From: Brevundimonas sp.
GTDB lineage: Bacteria; Pseudomonadota; Alphaproteobacteria; Caulobacterales; Caulobacteraceae
Assembly (NCBI RefSeq): GCF_016742135.1
Contig: NZ_JACVCG010000001.1
Location: forward strand, 124,001 to 188,000
DNA: 64,000 nucleotides
Direction: 5' to 3'
A program made the translations under genes and the position numbers. Shown one piece after another: positions 1 to 7,857 of the stretch (positions within the stretch are counted from its first letter, which is position 1; each line of letters opens with the position of its first letter). The notes under the pieces are model-generated. The model had not been told where the DNA came from. It worked only from the letters and a program-made list of their open reading frames with translations, and did no database searches.

Positions 1-947
1 AGAATCATGTGGACGGCCTGGAACACCAGACGCCGGTCCTCGCCCGCCACATCGATTATGCCCTTGGCCCGCAGGATGTTCTGGCCCTGCGTCGCCAGAA
101 GCTGGTCCAGCCACCGGGTGAAGACCTCGCCGTTCACCGGTCGGTCCAGCGACAGGGCGACGCCCTTGATGTCGTCCTCGTGCGCATGCCCCCGGGGGCC
201 ATGGTCGTGGTCATGGTGATGGTGAGTGTGGTCGTGGTCATGATGATCATGGCCACAATGCTCGTCATGGACATGACCCTCGGCGCCGTGGGGCGGGTTG
301 AGGAAGTCCGGCCGCACCTCATTGATCCGGCCCAGATCAAATCCGTGCCGGTTCAGGATGCTGTCGAGCGGCACGTCGGCGCGCTCGGCCCGGATGATCG
401 GCGCCAGCGGGTTCAGGCCGCGCAGCCGGGCCTCGACGGTCGCCAGTTCCTCGGGCGTTACCAGATCGGCCTTGTTCAGGATGATCTGGTCGGCAAAGGC
501 CACCTGTTCGCGCGCCTCTTTCGAGTCATCCAGCCGCGCCATCACATGCTTGGCGTCGACCAGGGCGGTGACGCTGTCCAGCACCGTCCTTTCGCGCACA
601 TCGTCGTCTACGAAGAAGGTCTGGGCCACCGGACCGGGATCGGCCAGGCCCGTGGTCTCGACGATGATGGCGTCGAACGCCGGCTTGCCCGGGCGCTGGC
701 GCTTCATCAGCCCCTGCACCACGCGGATCAGGTCGCCGCGCACCGTGCAGCAGACGCAGCCGTTGTTCATCTCGAACACATCCTCGTCGGCCCCGACGAC
801 CAGATCGTTGTCGATGCCGATCTCGCCGAACTCGTTGACGATCACGGCATAGCGCTTGCCGTGGTCCCCGGTCAGGATGCGGTTCAGCAGGGTGGTCTTG
901 CCGGCGCCGAGGTAGCCGGTCAGCACGGTCACGGGTGTCTTTTCCAT
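1..947 (-). CDS. CobW-family GTP-binding metallochaperone (partial, C terminus outside window)
   Basis: G3E-family P-loop GTPase of the CobW/COG0523 group, which loads zinc or cobalt onto client proteins in the cytoplasm. Starting from the ATG at 947 the protein opens MEKTPVTVLTGYLGAGKTTL, with Walker A in the first 20 residues. A GCVCC metal-binding motif lies near residue 64, ETTGLADPGP follows, and NKADL (the G4 base-recognition motif) is near residue 160. About residues 230-255 are a His/Asp-rich stretch (HDHHDHDH, then THHHHDHDHG) typical of zinc-handling members. The frame is open to base 1, so the end of the C-terminal domain is missing. It is the third gene of a leftward unit, 40 bp after a CDF pump. 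The metal specificity cannot be read from sequence alone; zinc is the best guess. Confidence 0.93.
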   Translation of the reverse strand, partial: MEKTPVTVLTGYLGAGKTTLLNRILTGDHGKRYAVIVNEFGEIGIDNDLVVGADEDVFEMNNGCVCCTVRGDLIRVVQGLMKRQRPGKPAFDAIIVETTGLADPGPVAQTFFVDDDVRERTVLDSVTALVDAKHVMARLDDSKEAREQVAFADQIILNKADLVTPEELATVEARLRGLNPLAPIIRAERADVPLDSILNRHGFDLGRINEVRPDFLNPPHGAEGHVHDEHCGHDHHDHDHTHHHHDHDHGPRGHAHEDDIKGVALSLDRPVNGEVFTRWLDQLLATQGQNILRAKGIIDVAGEDRRLVFQAVHMI

Positions 948-987
948 GGGCGCTAGATGGAGCGTCCCGGCTGGAAAGAAAAGGCCC

Positions 988-1938
988 TCAGCACTGCGGA
1001 CAATCGTCCAGGGGCTCGGTCTCCAGCTGGATGGTCACATGGCCGAGGCCGAACCGCTCCCTTGCCAGGGCCTGGACCTCGGCCAGCAGGGCCGCGGCAT
1101 CCGCCCGCTCGTGCACCAGATGGGCGGTCAGGGCCGCGTCTGTCGTCGACAGGCCCCAGACGTGCAGGTCATGCACCGCTACCACGCCCGGCAGGGCCAG
1201 CAGGCCCGCGCGCACCTGATCGACGGCGATTCCGGCGGGGGCCCCGTCCAGCGCCAGATTGACCGAGTCCTTCAGCAGACCCCAGGTGGCCCACAGGATC
1301 ACCGCCACGATCACCAGGCTGATCATCGGATCGAGGATGGTCCAGCCGCTGAACATGATCACCAGTCCCGCCGCCACCACGCCCAGCGAGACCGCCGCAT
1401 CGGCCATCATGTGCAGATAGGCGCCGCGCACATTCAGGTCCTTGTGCTGATCCTTCAGGAACAGCACGGCGGTGCCCAGGTTGATGACAAAGCCGATGCC
1501 CGCCACCGCGACGATGAAGCCGGACGCCACCTCCACGGGGTTCATCAGGCGCTCGACCGCCTCCCAGGTGATCCAGCCACAGGCGGCCAGCAGCAGGATG
1601 GCGTTGGCCAGGGCCGCCAGCACCGTGCCCTTGCGATAGCCGTAGGTCAGGGAATCCCGCGCCCGCCTGCGCGCCATCCAGGCCGCGCCCCCCGCCAGCG
1701 CCAGCGCCAGCACGTCCGACAGATTGTGCCCGGCGTCGGCCATCAGGGCGGTGGAGCCGCTGATCAGCCCGGCCCAGAACTCAACGATGACGAAGCCCAG
1801 GTTCAGAGCCAGCGCCACCAGATAGCGCCAGTCGCCCGTATCGACCGGCCCGTGGTCATGGCCGTGCGCATGTCCATGGTGCCCGTGCCCAGGATGGCTG
1901 TGACCGTGTCCGGCGTGGCTGTGTGCGTCGTGGGCCAT
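988..1938 (-). CDS. CDF-family cation efflux transporter (CzcD/ZitB-like)
   Basis: Inner-membrane proton-coupled exporter of Zn2+ and related divalent ions. The 316-residue length suits the CzcD/ZitB branch. The N terminus is His-rich (MAHDAHSHAGHGHSHPGHGH and onward). TM2 carries ALMADAGHNLSDV, with the HxxxD metal site of this branch, and TM5 carries HMMADAAVSLGVV, supplying the second half of the site. The C-terminal cytoplasmic domain contains VHDLHVWGLST, as in CDF dimerisation domains. The start lies 10 bp after the upstream membrane-protein gene and the CobW gene follows, which implies one metal-homeostasis transcript. Confidence 0.95.
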   Translation of the reverse strand: MAHDAHSHAGHGHSHPGHGHHGHAHGHDHGPVDTGDWRYLVALALNLGFVIVEFWAGLISGSTALMADAGHNLSDVLALALAGGAAWMARRRARDSLTYGYRKGTVLAALANAILLLAACGWITWEAVERLMNPVEVASGFIVAVAGIGFVINLGTAVLFLKDQHKDLNVRGAYLHMMADAAVSLGVVAAGLVIMFSGWTILDPMISLVIVAVILWATWGLLKDSVNLALDGAPAGIAVDQVRAGLLALPGVVAVHDLHVWGLSTTDAALTAHLVHERADAAALLAEVQALARERFGLGHVTIQLETEPLDDCPQC

Positions 1939-1948
1939 GCGGCCGACC

Positions 1949-2608
1949 CTAGTGCTGGTGCATGACGACGAGAAGCCCCAGACCGATCAGGGCCAGACCC
2001 AGGATCGCGCCCTCGTAGCGCGCCCAGCGCTCCAGTCTCAGGATCGAGGCCCCGGCCCGGGCCAGGGTGGTGAACACCGCCATGCCCAGTACCGTCCCGG
2101 CAGCCAGGATCAGGGTCAGCAGGCCCAGCACCAGCAGGCCCTCTTCGGCCGAAGACAGATAGAGCGGCAGCAGCACCTCTCCGGGCGAGGCCGCCATGAC
2201 CGCCACCAGCCCCCAGAAGGCCGCCGCCTGCGACACCGTCGGCTCGGGTGCCTCGAGGGCCGGCCCTTCCGCGGGCAGCGGTCTTCTGATCGTGGAACGG
2301 GACAGATAGAAGAGACCCAGCACAAACAGCAGACCGGCGGACAGCCAGGGCAGGACGCCCGCAATCCATCGGTCCAGCGCGAGGCCTGCGGCCACGATCA
2401 GGCCCCCGACGACGGCGGTCACTGCGATATGGGCCAAGCCCGCTGCCAGCACCGACCACAGGGTCGTGGCCAGACTCCACCGCTGCGCCCGCCCGACCAG
2501 CACGAACGGCAGCCAGTGGGTCGGCAGGGCGGCGTGCAGAAAGGCCGTGACGAAGCCACCAAGCAGCAGCGACACCAGCAGTGTGGGTTGAAAGTCGGAC
2601 GGCGACAT
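1949..2608 (-). CDS. Polytopic membrane protein, possible NicO/UreH/SafE-like metal transporter
   Basis: A 219-residue protein with about six hydrophobic segments. The first segment carries HAALPTHWLPF, reminiscent of the His-containing first helix of NicO/UreH-type nickel or cobalt transporters. The segment near residue 140 reads MAASPGEVLLPLYL, like the second helix bundle of LysE-fold transporters. The chain ends MHQH. It is first in a unit with a CDF pump and a CobW GTPase, so a role in divalent-metal traffic is likely, but the family call is by resemblance only and neither substrate nor direction is known. A Zur-like dyad lies 18 bp before its start. Confidence 0.6.
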   Translation of the reverse strand: MSPSDFQPTLLVSLLLGGFVTAFLHAALPTHWLPFVLVGRAQRWSLATTLWSVLAAGLAHIAVTAVVGGLIVAAGLALDRWIAGVLPWLSAGLLFVLGLFYLSRSTIRRPLPAEGPALEAPEPTVSQAAAFWGLVAVMAASPGEVLLPLYLSSAEEGLLVLGLLTLILAAGTVLGMAVFTTLARAGASILRLERWARYEGAILGLALIGLGLLVVMHQH

Positions 2609-2625
2609 CGCGACGCCCTTAGCGC

Positions 2626-2638
2626 GTTACCTTATAAC
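2626..2638 (-). promoter_or_regulatory. Zur-like inverted repeat before the metal operon
   Basis: On the minus strand GTTATAAGGTAAC forms a GTTA-N5-TAAC dyad, 18 bp before the first gene of the metal unit. It overlaps TTATAA, a plausible -10 element. The core resembles the GTTAT...ATAAC pattern reported for alphaproteobacterial Zur sites. Repression by Zur when zinc is ample would fit the CobW gene, less obviously the efflux pump. Confidence 0.4.
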
Positions 2639-2715
2639 AGTCGAGAGGCGGGCAGGATTCTGCCCGGGAGGGCGCGGATCAGAGCCGCCCTGCGCGACGA
2701 ATGCGCGCTTGTCCG

Positions 2716-2743
2716 TTGACTCGGGGCCGCCCTTCCGTATATG
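2716..2743 (+). promoter_or_regulatory. Candidate sigma-70-type promoter of rplU-rpmA
   Basis: TTGACT at 2716-2721 and TATATG at 2738-2743 are separated by 16 bp. A start site near 2750 would leave a leader of about 65 nt before the L21 ATG at 2816. Confidence 0.45.
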
Positions 2744-2815
2744 TCGCCGCTCTTCGCCTGCGGGGGTCCCTCGCGGGCGCTTATCTTTATGCGTTCAGGC
2801 TTTGAGGCTTTCGAT

Positions 2816-3388
2816 ATGTACGCGGTAATCAAGACCGGCGGTAAGCAATACCGGGTTCAACCGGGCGACGTGCTGGTCGTCGAAAAGCTGGACGGTGACG
2901 CCGGCTCGGACGTCAGCTTCGGCGAAGTCCTGATGCTGGGCGGTGACAAGGGAATCACGGTCGGTGCGCCGCTGATCGACGGTGCCACCGTCGCCGCGAC
3001 CCTGATCGAGACCCGCAAGGGCGAGAAGGTCAAGATCTTCAAGAAGATCCGCCGTCAGGGCTATCGTCGGACGCGTGGCCATCGCCAGATGGAATCGGTG
3101 CTGCGCATCACCGGCATCGAAGGTGCCGGCGAAAAGGCCAAATGGGACGGCGAAACCTCGCTGATGACCAAGGCCGAGATGAACCTGCGCGCCCGTGGCC
3201 TGGCCTCGCGCGACGCGGCCCCGGCCCAGGACGAGGCTCCGAAGGCCAAGGCCGCTCCGGCGAAGAAGGCTCCGGCCAAAAAGGCTGCCCCTAAGGCTGA
3301 GGCCGCCACGGACGAGGCCCCCAAGTCCAAGGCTCCGGCGAAGAAGGCCCCCGCCAAGAAGGCCGCGCCCAAGGCCGACAAGGAATAA
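2816..3388 (+). CDS. rplU: 50S ribosomal protein L21 with long basic tail
   Basis: Large-subunit protein that binds 23S rRNA and neighbours L20. The ATG at 2816 was chosen because the protein then begins MYAVIKTGGKQYRVQPGD, the universal L21 N terminus; an earlier in-frame ATG at 2741 would add 25 non-homologous residues. Residues 1 to about 105 are the conserved fold, including KIFKKIRRQGYRRTRGHRQ. The remaining 85 or so residues are a low-complexity tail with repeated PAKKAPAKKAAPK blocks, found in some alphaproteobacterial L21 proteins and probably a flexible rRNA-binding extension. rpmA follows after 108 bp. Confidence 0.98.
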   Translation: MYAVIKTGGKQYRVQPGDVLVVEKLDGDAGSDVSFGEVLMLGGDKGITVGAPLIDGATVAATLIETRKGEKVKIFKKIRRQGYRRTRGHRQMESVLRITGIEGAGEKAKWDGETSLMTKAEMNLRARGLASRDAAPAQDEAPKAKAAPAKKAPAKKAAPKAEAATDEAPKSKAPAKKAPAKKAAPKADKE

Positions 3389-3496
3389 CGCTTTAGGCGC
3401 ACCGCCTGGCGGTGTGCTAGAATGACAATCACGCGCTCAAGCAGTGAGGCTCCGCGAGCCGAGCGATAGCGCATCGAGGAAGTACGGAGCAGACCT

Positions 3497-3787
3497 ATGG
3501 CTCACAAGAAATCCGGTGGTTCGTCGCGCAACGGTCGCGACTCCGAATCCAAACGCCTCGGCGTGAAGAAGTTTGGCGGCGAGCGCGTGCTGGCCGGCAA
3601 CATCATCGTGCGCCAACGCGGCACCAAATGGCACCCGGGCGACAACGTCGGCATGGGTCGTGACCACACCCTGTTCGCCCTTACCCCGGGCTCGGTGAAA
3701 TTCACCACCAAGACCGGTGGCCGCTGTTACGTCTCGATTCTTGCGGCCAATGACGACCAGGCAGGCACCGCCGCCGCCGCCGAGTAA
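3497..3787 (+). CDS. rpmA: 50S ribosomal protein L27
   Basis: Large-subunit protein whose N-terminal arm reaches the peptidyl-transferase centre. It begins [19 protein letters not shown] and continues with [20 protein letters not shown], the L27 hallmark. At 96 residues it is slightly longer than usual because of a short Ala-rich end. There is no Firmicutes-style cleavable N-terminal extension. It pairs with rplU as usual and is followed by a strong terminator. The obg gene that commonly follows is not in this window. Confidence 0.98.
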   Translation: MAHKKSGGSSRNGRDSESKRLGVKKFGGERVLAGNIIVRQRGTKWHPGDNVGMGRDHTLFALTPGSVKFTTKTGGRCYVSILAANDDQAGTAAAAE

Positions 3788-3852
3788 CACGAAGCCCGAC
3801 CGGATCGTGTTGCTCAACCAGCAGCCGATCCGGACCAAGGGAAATATTCCGC

Positions 3853-3884
3853 GGGGAGTCTGGATCACCAGGCTCCCCGTTTTC
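3853..3884 (+). terminator. Rho-independent terminator after rpmA
   Basis: GGGGAGTCTGG and CCAGGCTCCCC pair over 11 bp (one G-T wobble) around an ATCA loop, followed by GTTTTC. Confidence 0.8.
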
Positions 3885-3946
3885 GTTCCCCGCCTCGAGC
3901 CGCCCGAGCCCTCACAAGGCGGCGGCAGGAAGACCGAGGTCCGGCC

Positions 3947-4480
3947 ATGTGCGGAATTGAACCCTTGCCCGTCATAGAAACGCGGCGTCTGGCGCTGCGG
4001 GCACCCCGCGCCGAGGATGCCCCGCGCCTCGTCGCCCTGGCCAATGACCCCGATATCGCCCGCATGACCCTGCGCATGCCCTCGCCCTATTCGGTGGCCC
4101 ACGCCGAGGAATTCCTTGCGAGCGTCGCCGCCCAGGATCCGCGCAACGGCAGCACCTTCATGATCGAGCACGAGGATCAGGGGCCGGTCGGCGTTATCGG
4201 CCTGTTCAACGACGCGGACCCTGTGCCGGAAACCGGCTACTGGATCGGGCGTCCTTTCTGGGGGCGGGGCTATGCCACCGAAGCCCTGCAGGGTGCGCTC
4301 AGCTGGGCGCGCAGCCGCTGGCGCAAGCGGGCGCTGGTCGCGGGCCACTTTGTCGACAATCCGGCCTCCGGCCGCGTGCTGGAAAAGGCGGGCTTTCTCT
4401 ATACGGGTGAGGTCCGCCCCGGCCTCAGTCGCGCGCGCGGGGGTCCGGTCGAGACCCGGCGGATGATCTGGCTGGCTTGA
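3947..4480 (+). CDS. GNAT-family N-acetyltransferase (RimJ/RimL-like)
   Basis: Predicted acetyl-CoA-dependent transferase of 177 residues. It has the RimJ/RimL layout: an N-terminal IETRRLALRAPRAEDA strand-helix, a central GYWIGRPFWGRGYATEAL segment that forms the acetyl-CoA pyrophosphate loop, and the late NPASGRVLEKAGF motif. The substrate is unknown and could be a protein N terminus or a small amine. It lies just after the rplU-rpmA terminator and converges with a small membrane-protein gene. Confidence 0.88.
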   Translation: MCGIEPLPVIETRRLALRAPRAEDAPRLVALANDPDIARMTLRMPSPYSVAHAEEFLASVAAQDPRNGSTFMIEHEDQGPVGVIGLFNDADPVPETGYWIGRPFWGRGYATEALQGALSWARSRWRKRALVAGHFVDNPASGRVLEKAGFLYTGEVRPGLSRARGGPVETRRMIWLA

Positions 4481-4501
4481 TGATCGTCGGCCCGACCTGC
4501 C

Positions 4502-4693
4502 TTAGCCCGGTACGGGCATGAAGATCATCAGCAGGGCCACGGTGACGAGGGCCAGGGCGACGATCACGCCCAGGATAAAGCCCAGCGCCAGACGCGCCCG
4601 CCTGCGCCTCAGACCTCCGCTCGAGACCGAGCGGATATAGACGAACGGTCGACGATCAAACGCTTCCGAACCGGTGATGTTGTGTCGGGACAT
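4502..4693 (-). CDS. Small single-pass membrane protein, unknown function
   Basis: A 63-residue product from the ATG at 4693; an upstream in-frame start would add 24 low-quality residues. It has a polar, Arg-rich N-terminal half (SSGGLRRRRARLA) and then one hydrophobic helix of about 20 residues, ending FMPVPG. By the positive-inside rule the N terminus is cytoplasmic. I do not recognise a family. The good charge-helix layout makes it a plausible gene, but it could still be spurious. Confidence 0.5.
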   Translation of the reverse strand: MSRHNITGSEAFDRRPFVYIRSVSSGGLRRRRARLALGFILGVIVALALVTVALLMIFMPVPG

Positions 4694-4794
4694 GGACGCG
4701 CTCCCTTTGACCGAACCCGCGCCCGGGCGGACGCGCCCCTTCAGTGGCCCTCCGGCTGGGGCCAAAGCATGGCGAACGGTGGTTTATCTCGGGA

Positions 4795-5415
4795 TCAGCC
4801 GCAATAGATCAGGCGGCCGCTGTAGGCGCGGTAATATCCCGTGCGCGGATCATAGGAGCGATAGGTGCGTCGGCACCAATCCACCCGCCGCGCGTCCCGT
4901 CCGCCGCCATAGGCCGAGCCCGACCCCGGATAGACCAGATCCGGCCGCCCATAGGCCCCGTAATAGGGGGTGGCACCGCCTTGGCCATAGGCGGGCGGGT
5001 GACGCCAGGCCGAGCCGTAATAGGGCTGGGGCCCATGTCCATAGCCATAGCCATAGCCATAGCGGTCGTCATGCCGTCGGTCGTGGTCGCGATAGCCATA
5101 ACCATAGCTGCCCGAACCCTGGGACGTCCGGTGCCTCTGGTCGCGCCAGGCTGCATGGCAATCGGTGCGGTTGGCGTCCCAGAAGGCATCACAGCGATAG
5201 TCGCCCGGCCGGTCGCGCTGGGCCGCGACGCTCCAGTCGGAATATCCGCTGGTCTGGCGCACGGTGCGATAGTCCGCCTCATAGCGGTACTGGCTTTCAT
5301 AGCCATAGCTGTACCGACCGTCGTAGCGGCTCTGGGCCTCTGCGGCCGGGATACCGAGGCCCAGCATGGCCCCGGCGGCGATCATGGTGACGATACGCGT
5401 CGGCAGCTGGGCCAT
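4795..5415 (-). CDS. Secreted Gly/Tyr-rich protein with BA14K-like C terminus
   Basis: A 206-residue exported protein. The chosen ATG at 5415 gives MAQLPTRIVTMIAAGAMLGL followed by a cleavage site after AEA; a second possible ATG lies 12 bp upstream. The middle is low complexity, with YGYGYGYGHG and many Tyr/Arg/His residues. The last 30 residues, WCRRTYRSYDPRTGYYRAY and then SGRLIYCG, match the Cys-bounded BA14K pattern known from Brucella and other alphaproteobacteria. It is probably periplasmic or surface-exposed. It sits 14 bp after a lipoprotein gene on the same strand. Confidence 0.7.
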   Translation of the reverse strand: MAQLPTRIVTMIAAGAMLGLGIPAAEAQSRYDGRYSYGYESQYRYEADYRTVRQTSGYSDWSVAAQRDRPGDYRCDAFWDANRTDCHAAWRDQRHRTSQGSGSYGYGYRDHDRRHDDRYGYGYGYGHGPQPYYGSAWRHPPAYGQGGATPYYGAYGRPDLVYPGSGSAYGGGRDARRVDWCRRTYRSYDPRTGYYRAYSGRLIYCG

Positions 5416-5429
5416 GCGGCACTCCATCC

Positions 5430-5954
5430 TCAGAGGGTAACGTCCACGCGCGCGCCGTCGCGGGTCCGGATACGTTGCATCATGACCACCCGCTCCTGGC
5501 CACCGGCGCTGACCGGGGCGATGATGAACCATTCGCCGGCGGGCAGATTGTCGAATTGGAACCGGTTGTCGGCACAGGTCGAGGACCGAACAAAGGACCG
5601 GTAGTCGGCATTGGGATCGGGAACCGTGCGGGCGCGAACCACCGATTCGGGCAGGGCGGCCTTGTCGATCGAGCCGTAGAGGTTGCGGAACCGCGCGCGC
5701 GTGTAGGGGGTGACCGGCGTCAGGGCGACCGACCCGGTGCAGGTATAGCGCGTGCCGTTCTGCATGAAGTCGATCCGACCGTTGACGCTTCCCGTGCCGT
5801 TTGCCCCTGACCAGGCAAAGTCGGCGGCATTGAAGGCGGTGGATTCGGCGATGGGGCCCGGTCCCGGTCCGGTGGTGGGCGCGCAGGCGGCGGTCGCCGC
5901 CAGGGCCGCAGCCCCGAGCGAAGAAAGGGTAAGGGTTCGCAGCGAAACAGGCAT
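5430..5954 (-). CDS. Putative lipoprotein of unknown function
   Basis: A 174-residue product from the ATG at 5954. The start was set by the signal sequence MPVSLRTLTLSSLGAAALAA, which is followed by TAACAPTTGPGPGP, a lipobox-like Cys at about residue 24. The -3 residue is Thr, so lipidation is likely but not certain. The mature part has two further Cys (TRYTCTGS and SSTCADNRF) that could form a disulfide, and it ends in a beta-rich NLPAGEWFIIAPVS segment. No family was recognised. It probably shares a transcript with the BA14K-like gene after it. Confidence 0.72.
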   Translation of the reverse strand: MPVSLRTLTLSSLGAAALAATAACAPTTGPGPGPIAESTAFNAADFAWSGANGTGSVNGRIDFMQNGTRYTCTGSVALTPVTPYTRARFRNLYGSIDKAALPESVVRARTVPDPNADYRSFVRSSTCADNRFQFDNLPAGEWFIIAPVSAGGQERVVMMQRIRTRDGARVDVTL

Positions 5955-6131
5955 GGTCAGGTTCTTCCTCCGGAACACGTGCGGCCGATCATAGGCCCGG
6001 ATCGACGTCACCGCCATGACGCCTAACGCAAGCCATAAGGTCAAGGTTGCGAGCGGTCCGCCACTGGTCCACAAGCGGGGGCTGAAGACCGTGATCCACA
6101 CGGCAGGAACGCTTTGGAACCCGTACCGCGG

Positions 6132-7334
6132 ATGACCGTCACCTTCTCCGATATCCAGGCCGCCCGCGAGCGCATCCGGGGCCAGGTCGATCACACCCCG
6201 ACCCGCCATTCCCGCCGCCTGTCCGAGCTGACCGGGGCCGAGGTCTGGGTCAAGTTCGACAATCTGCACTTTACCGGCAGCTTCAAGGAGCGCGGCGCGC
6301 TGAACCGGCTGCTGCTGCTGGATGCGGACGAGCGCAGGCGCGGCGTCGTCGCCGCCTCGGCCGGCAACCATGCCCAGGCCCTGGCCTATCACGGGGGACG
6401 GCTGGGCGTGCCCGTCACCATCGTCATGCCCGAGGGGACGCCCTTCGTGAAGATCGACGGCACCCGCCGCCACGGGGCCCGGGTGGTAATCGAGGGCGCG
6501 GACTTCACCGGCTCGACAGCCGAGGCACACCGCCTGCGCGACGAGGAAGGCTTCGTCTTCATCTCGGCCTTCGACGATGCGGGCATTGTCGCCGGGCAGG
6601 GCGTCTGCGCGATGGAGTTCCTCGAGGATGCCCCCGATATCGAGGACATGATCATCCCGATCGGGGGCGGCGGCCTGATCGCGGGTTGTTCCATCGCGGC
6701 GAAGGCGATCAAGCCTGAACTGAACGTGCATGGCGTCGAGGCGGCCATGTATCCGTCCTTTATCGCCCGCCGGCGGGGCGAAACGCCAAAGTGCGGCGGG
6801 GCCACCATCGCCGAGGGGATCGCGATCAAGGCGGTCGGCGACATCCCCTTCGCCCTCGCCGATCCGCTGGTGAAGGAGATCTTCGTCTGCGAAGAGGCCG
6901 ATTTCGAAAAGGCTGTCGCCTTCTATGCCACGTTCGAGAAGACCGTGGCCGAGGGGGCCGGCGCCGGGGGCCTCGCCGCCCTGCTGGCCAATCCGGACCG
7001 ATTCAGGGGCCGCAGGGTCGGCCTCGTCCTGTGTGGCGGCAATATCGACGCGCGCATGCTGGCCGTGGTGCTGAACCGCGAGATGGTCCGCGAGCGGCGT
7101 CTGATCATCTATCGCATCCTGGGCGACGACCGTCCGGGGATGCTGTCCTCCATGGCGGCGGTGATCGGCGGCCTGGGCGGCAATATCATCGACGTGGTCC
7201 ACAACCGGCTGGCGCTTGACGTGCCGGCCAAGGGGGCCGAGTTCGACATCATGGTGGAAACCCGTGACTCGGCGCATGCCGATGAGATCGGCAAGGCTCT
7301 GGGGGACAAGGGTTATGAACTTCGCATGGGCTAG
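6132..7334 (+). CDS. ilvA: Threonine ammonia-lyase (threonine dehydratase, ACT-containing short form)
   Basis: PLP enzyme that converts threonine to 2-oxobutanoate and ammonia, feeding isoleucine synthesis. FTGSFKERGALNRL (about residues 47-60) carries the PLP-binding Lys, SAGNHAQALA is the substrate loop and IGGGGLIAG is the phosphate-binding glycine loop. The final 80 residues are one ACT domain (RILGDDRPGMLSSMAAVIGG). At 400 residues it matches the short, TdcB-with-ACT class, not the 500-residue IlvA with tandem ACT-like domains. The ATG at 6132 was chosen over an upstream TTG at 6114. The end overlaps the next gene by 20 bp. Confidence 0.94.
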   Translation: MTVTFSDIQAARERIRGQVDHTPTRHSRRLSELTGAEVWVKFDNLHFTGSFKERGALNRLLLLDADERRRGVVAASAGNHAQALAYHGGRLGVPVTIVMPEGTPFVKIDGTRRHGARVVIEGADFTGSTAEAHRLRDEEGFVFISAFDDAGIVAGQGVCAMEFLEDAPDIEDMIIPIGGGGLIAGCSIAAKAIKPELNVHGVEAAMYPSFIARRRGETPKCGGATIAEGIAIKAVGDIPFALADPLVKEIFVCEEADFEKAVAFYATFEKTVAEGAGAGGLAALLANPDRFRGRRVGLVLCGGNIDARMLAVVLNREMVRERRLIIYRILGDDRPGMLSSMAAVIGGLGGNIIDVVHNRLALDVPAKGAEFDIMVETRDSAHADEIGKALGDKGYELRMG

Positions 7335-7851
7335 GGCCGCGGGTGCGGCATGTGCGGGCCTTCTGCTGTTGTCCGCCTGCGGAAACGGGGGCGGGGATGC
7401 GTCCGCCGACAGCGCCGCCCGGGCCAGGGCGGCCGAGTATTTCCTCACCGCCAACGCTCGCGCCGAAGGCGTCCGGACCACGGAAAGCGGGCTTCAGTAC
7501 AAGGTCGTCAACTCGGGTCCGGCGGATGGTATCCAGCCCGACAGCAACGACCTCGTTCGCGTTGAATACGAGGGCAGCCTGACCAATGGCACCGTCTTCG
7601 ACAGCTCCTATCAGCGCGGCGCGCCAGCGGTCATGTCGCCGCAGGGCCTCGTGCCCGGCTGGACCGAGGCGCTGCAGATGATGCGCCCCGGCGACGAGTG
7701 GATGCTCTATGTCCCGCCCGCCCTCGGCTATGGCGAAGAAGGGCGTCCCCCGGCCATTCCCGGCAACTCCGTTCTGGTCTTCCGCGTCAAACTGCTGGCG
7801 GTCGCGCCGGCACCCGGCGGCCACCGCGGCGTGGGCGAGGCCTCGGGCTGA
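7315..7851 (+). CDS. Lipoprotein FKBP-type peptidyl-prolyl cis-trans isomerase
   Basis: Envelope proline isomerase of 178 residues. The start at 7315 was chosen because it gives a lipoprotein signal, ending LLLLSAC, with the Cys near residue 20. The FKBP core covers about residues 55-160 and includes VRVEYEGSLTNGTVFDSSY, VPGWTEALQMMRPGDEW and PPALGYGEEGRPPAIPGNS, as in FkpA/FklB. It overlaps ilvA by 20 bp in another frame, so the two are probably translationally coupled although unrelated in function. It converges with queG, 6 bp away. Confidence 0.92.
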   Translation: MNFAWARAAGAACAGLLLLSACGNGGGDASADSAARARAAEYFLTANARAEGVRTTESGLQYKVVNSGPADGIQPDSNDLVRVEYEGSLTNGTVFDSSYQRGAPAVMSPQGLVPGWTEALQMMRPGDEWMLYVPPALGYGEEGRPPAIPGNSVLVFRVKLLAVAPAPGGHRGVGEASG

Positions 7852-7857
7852 CTCGGC

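Noticed and set aside
9..956. Long plus-strand open frame of 315 codons
   Set aside because: It is antisense to the CobW GTPase; its composition (Val/Met/His runs) mirrors the His-rich stretch on the other strand.
2650..2665. GGGCAG-GATT-CTGCCC hairpin
   Set aside because: Short, no T-run, and between divergent starts; no clear role as terminator.
5955..7481. N-terminal extension of the minus-strand lipoprotein frame to 683 codons
   Set aside because: The extension is antisense to ilvA and has no family signature; the ATG at 5954 begins a proper signal peptide.
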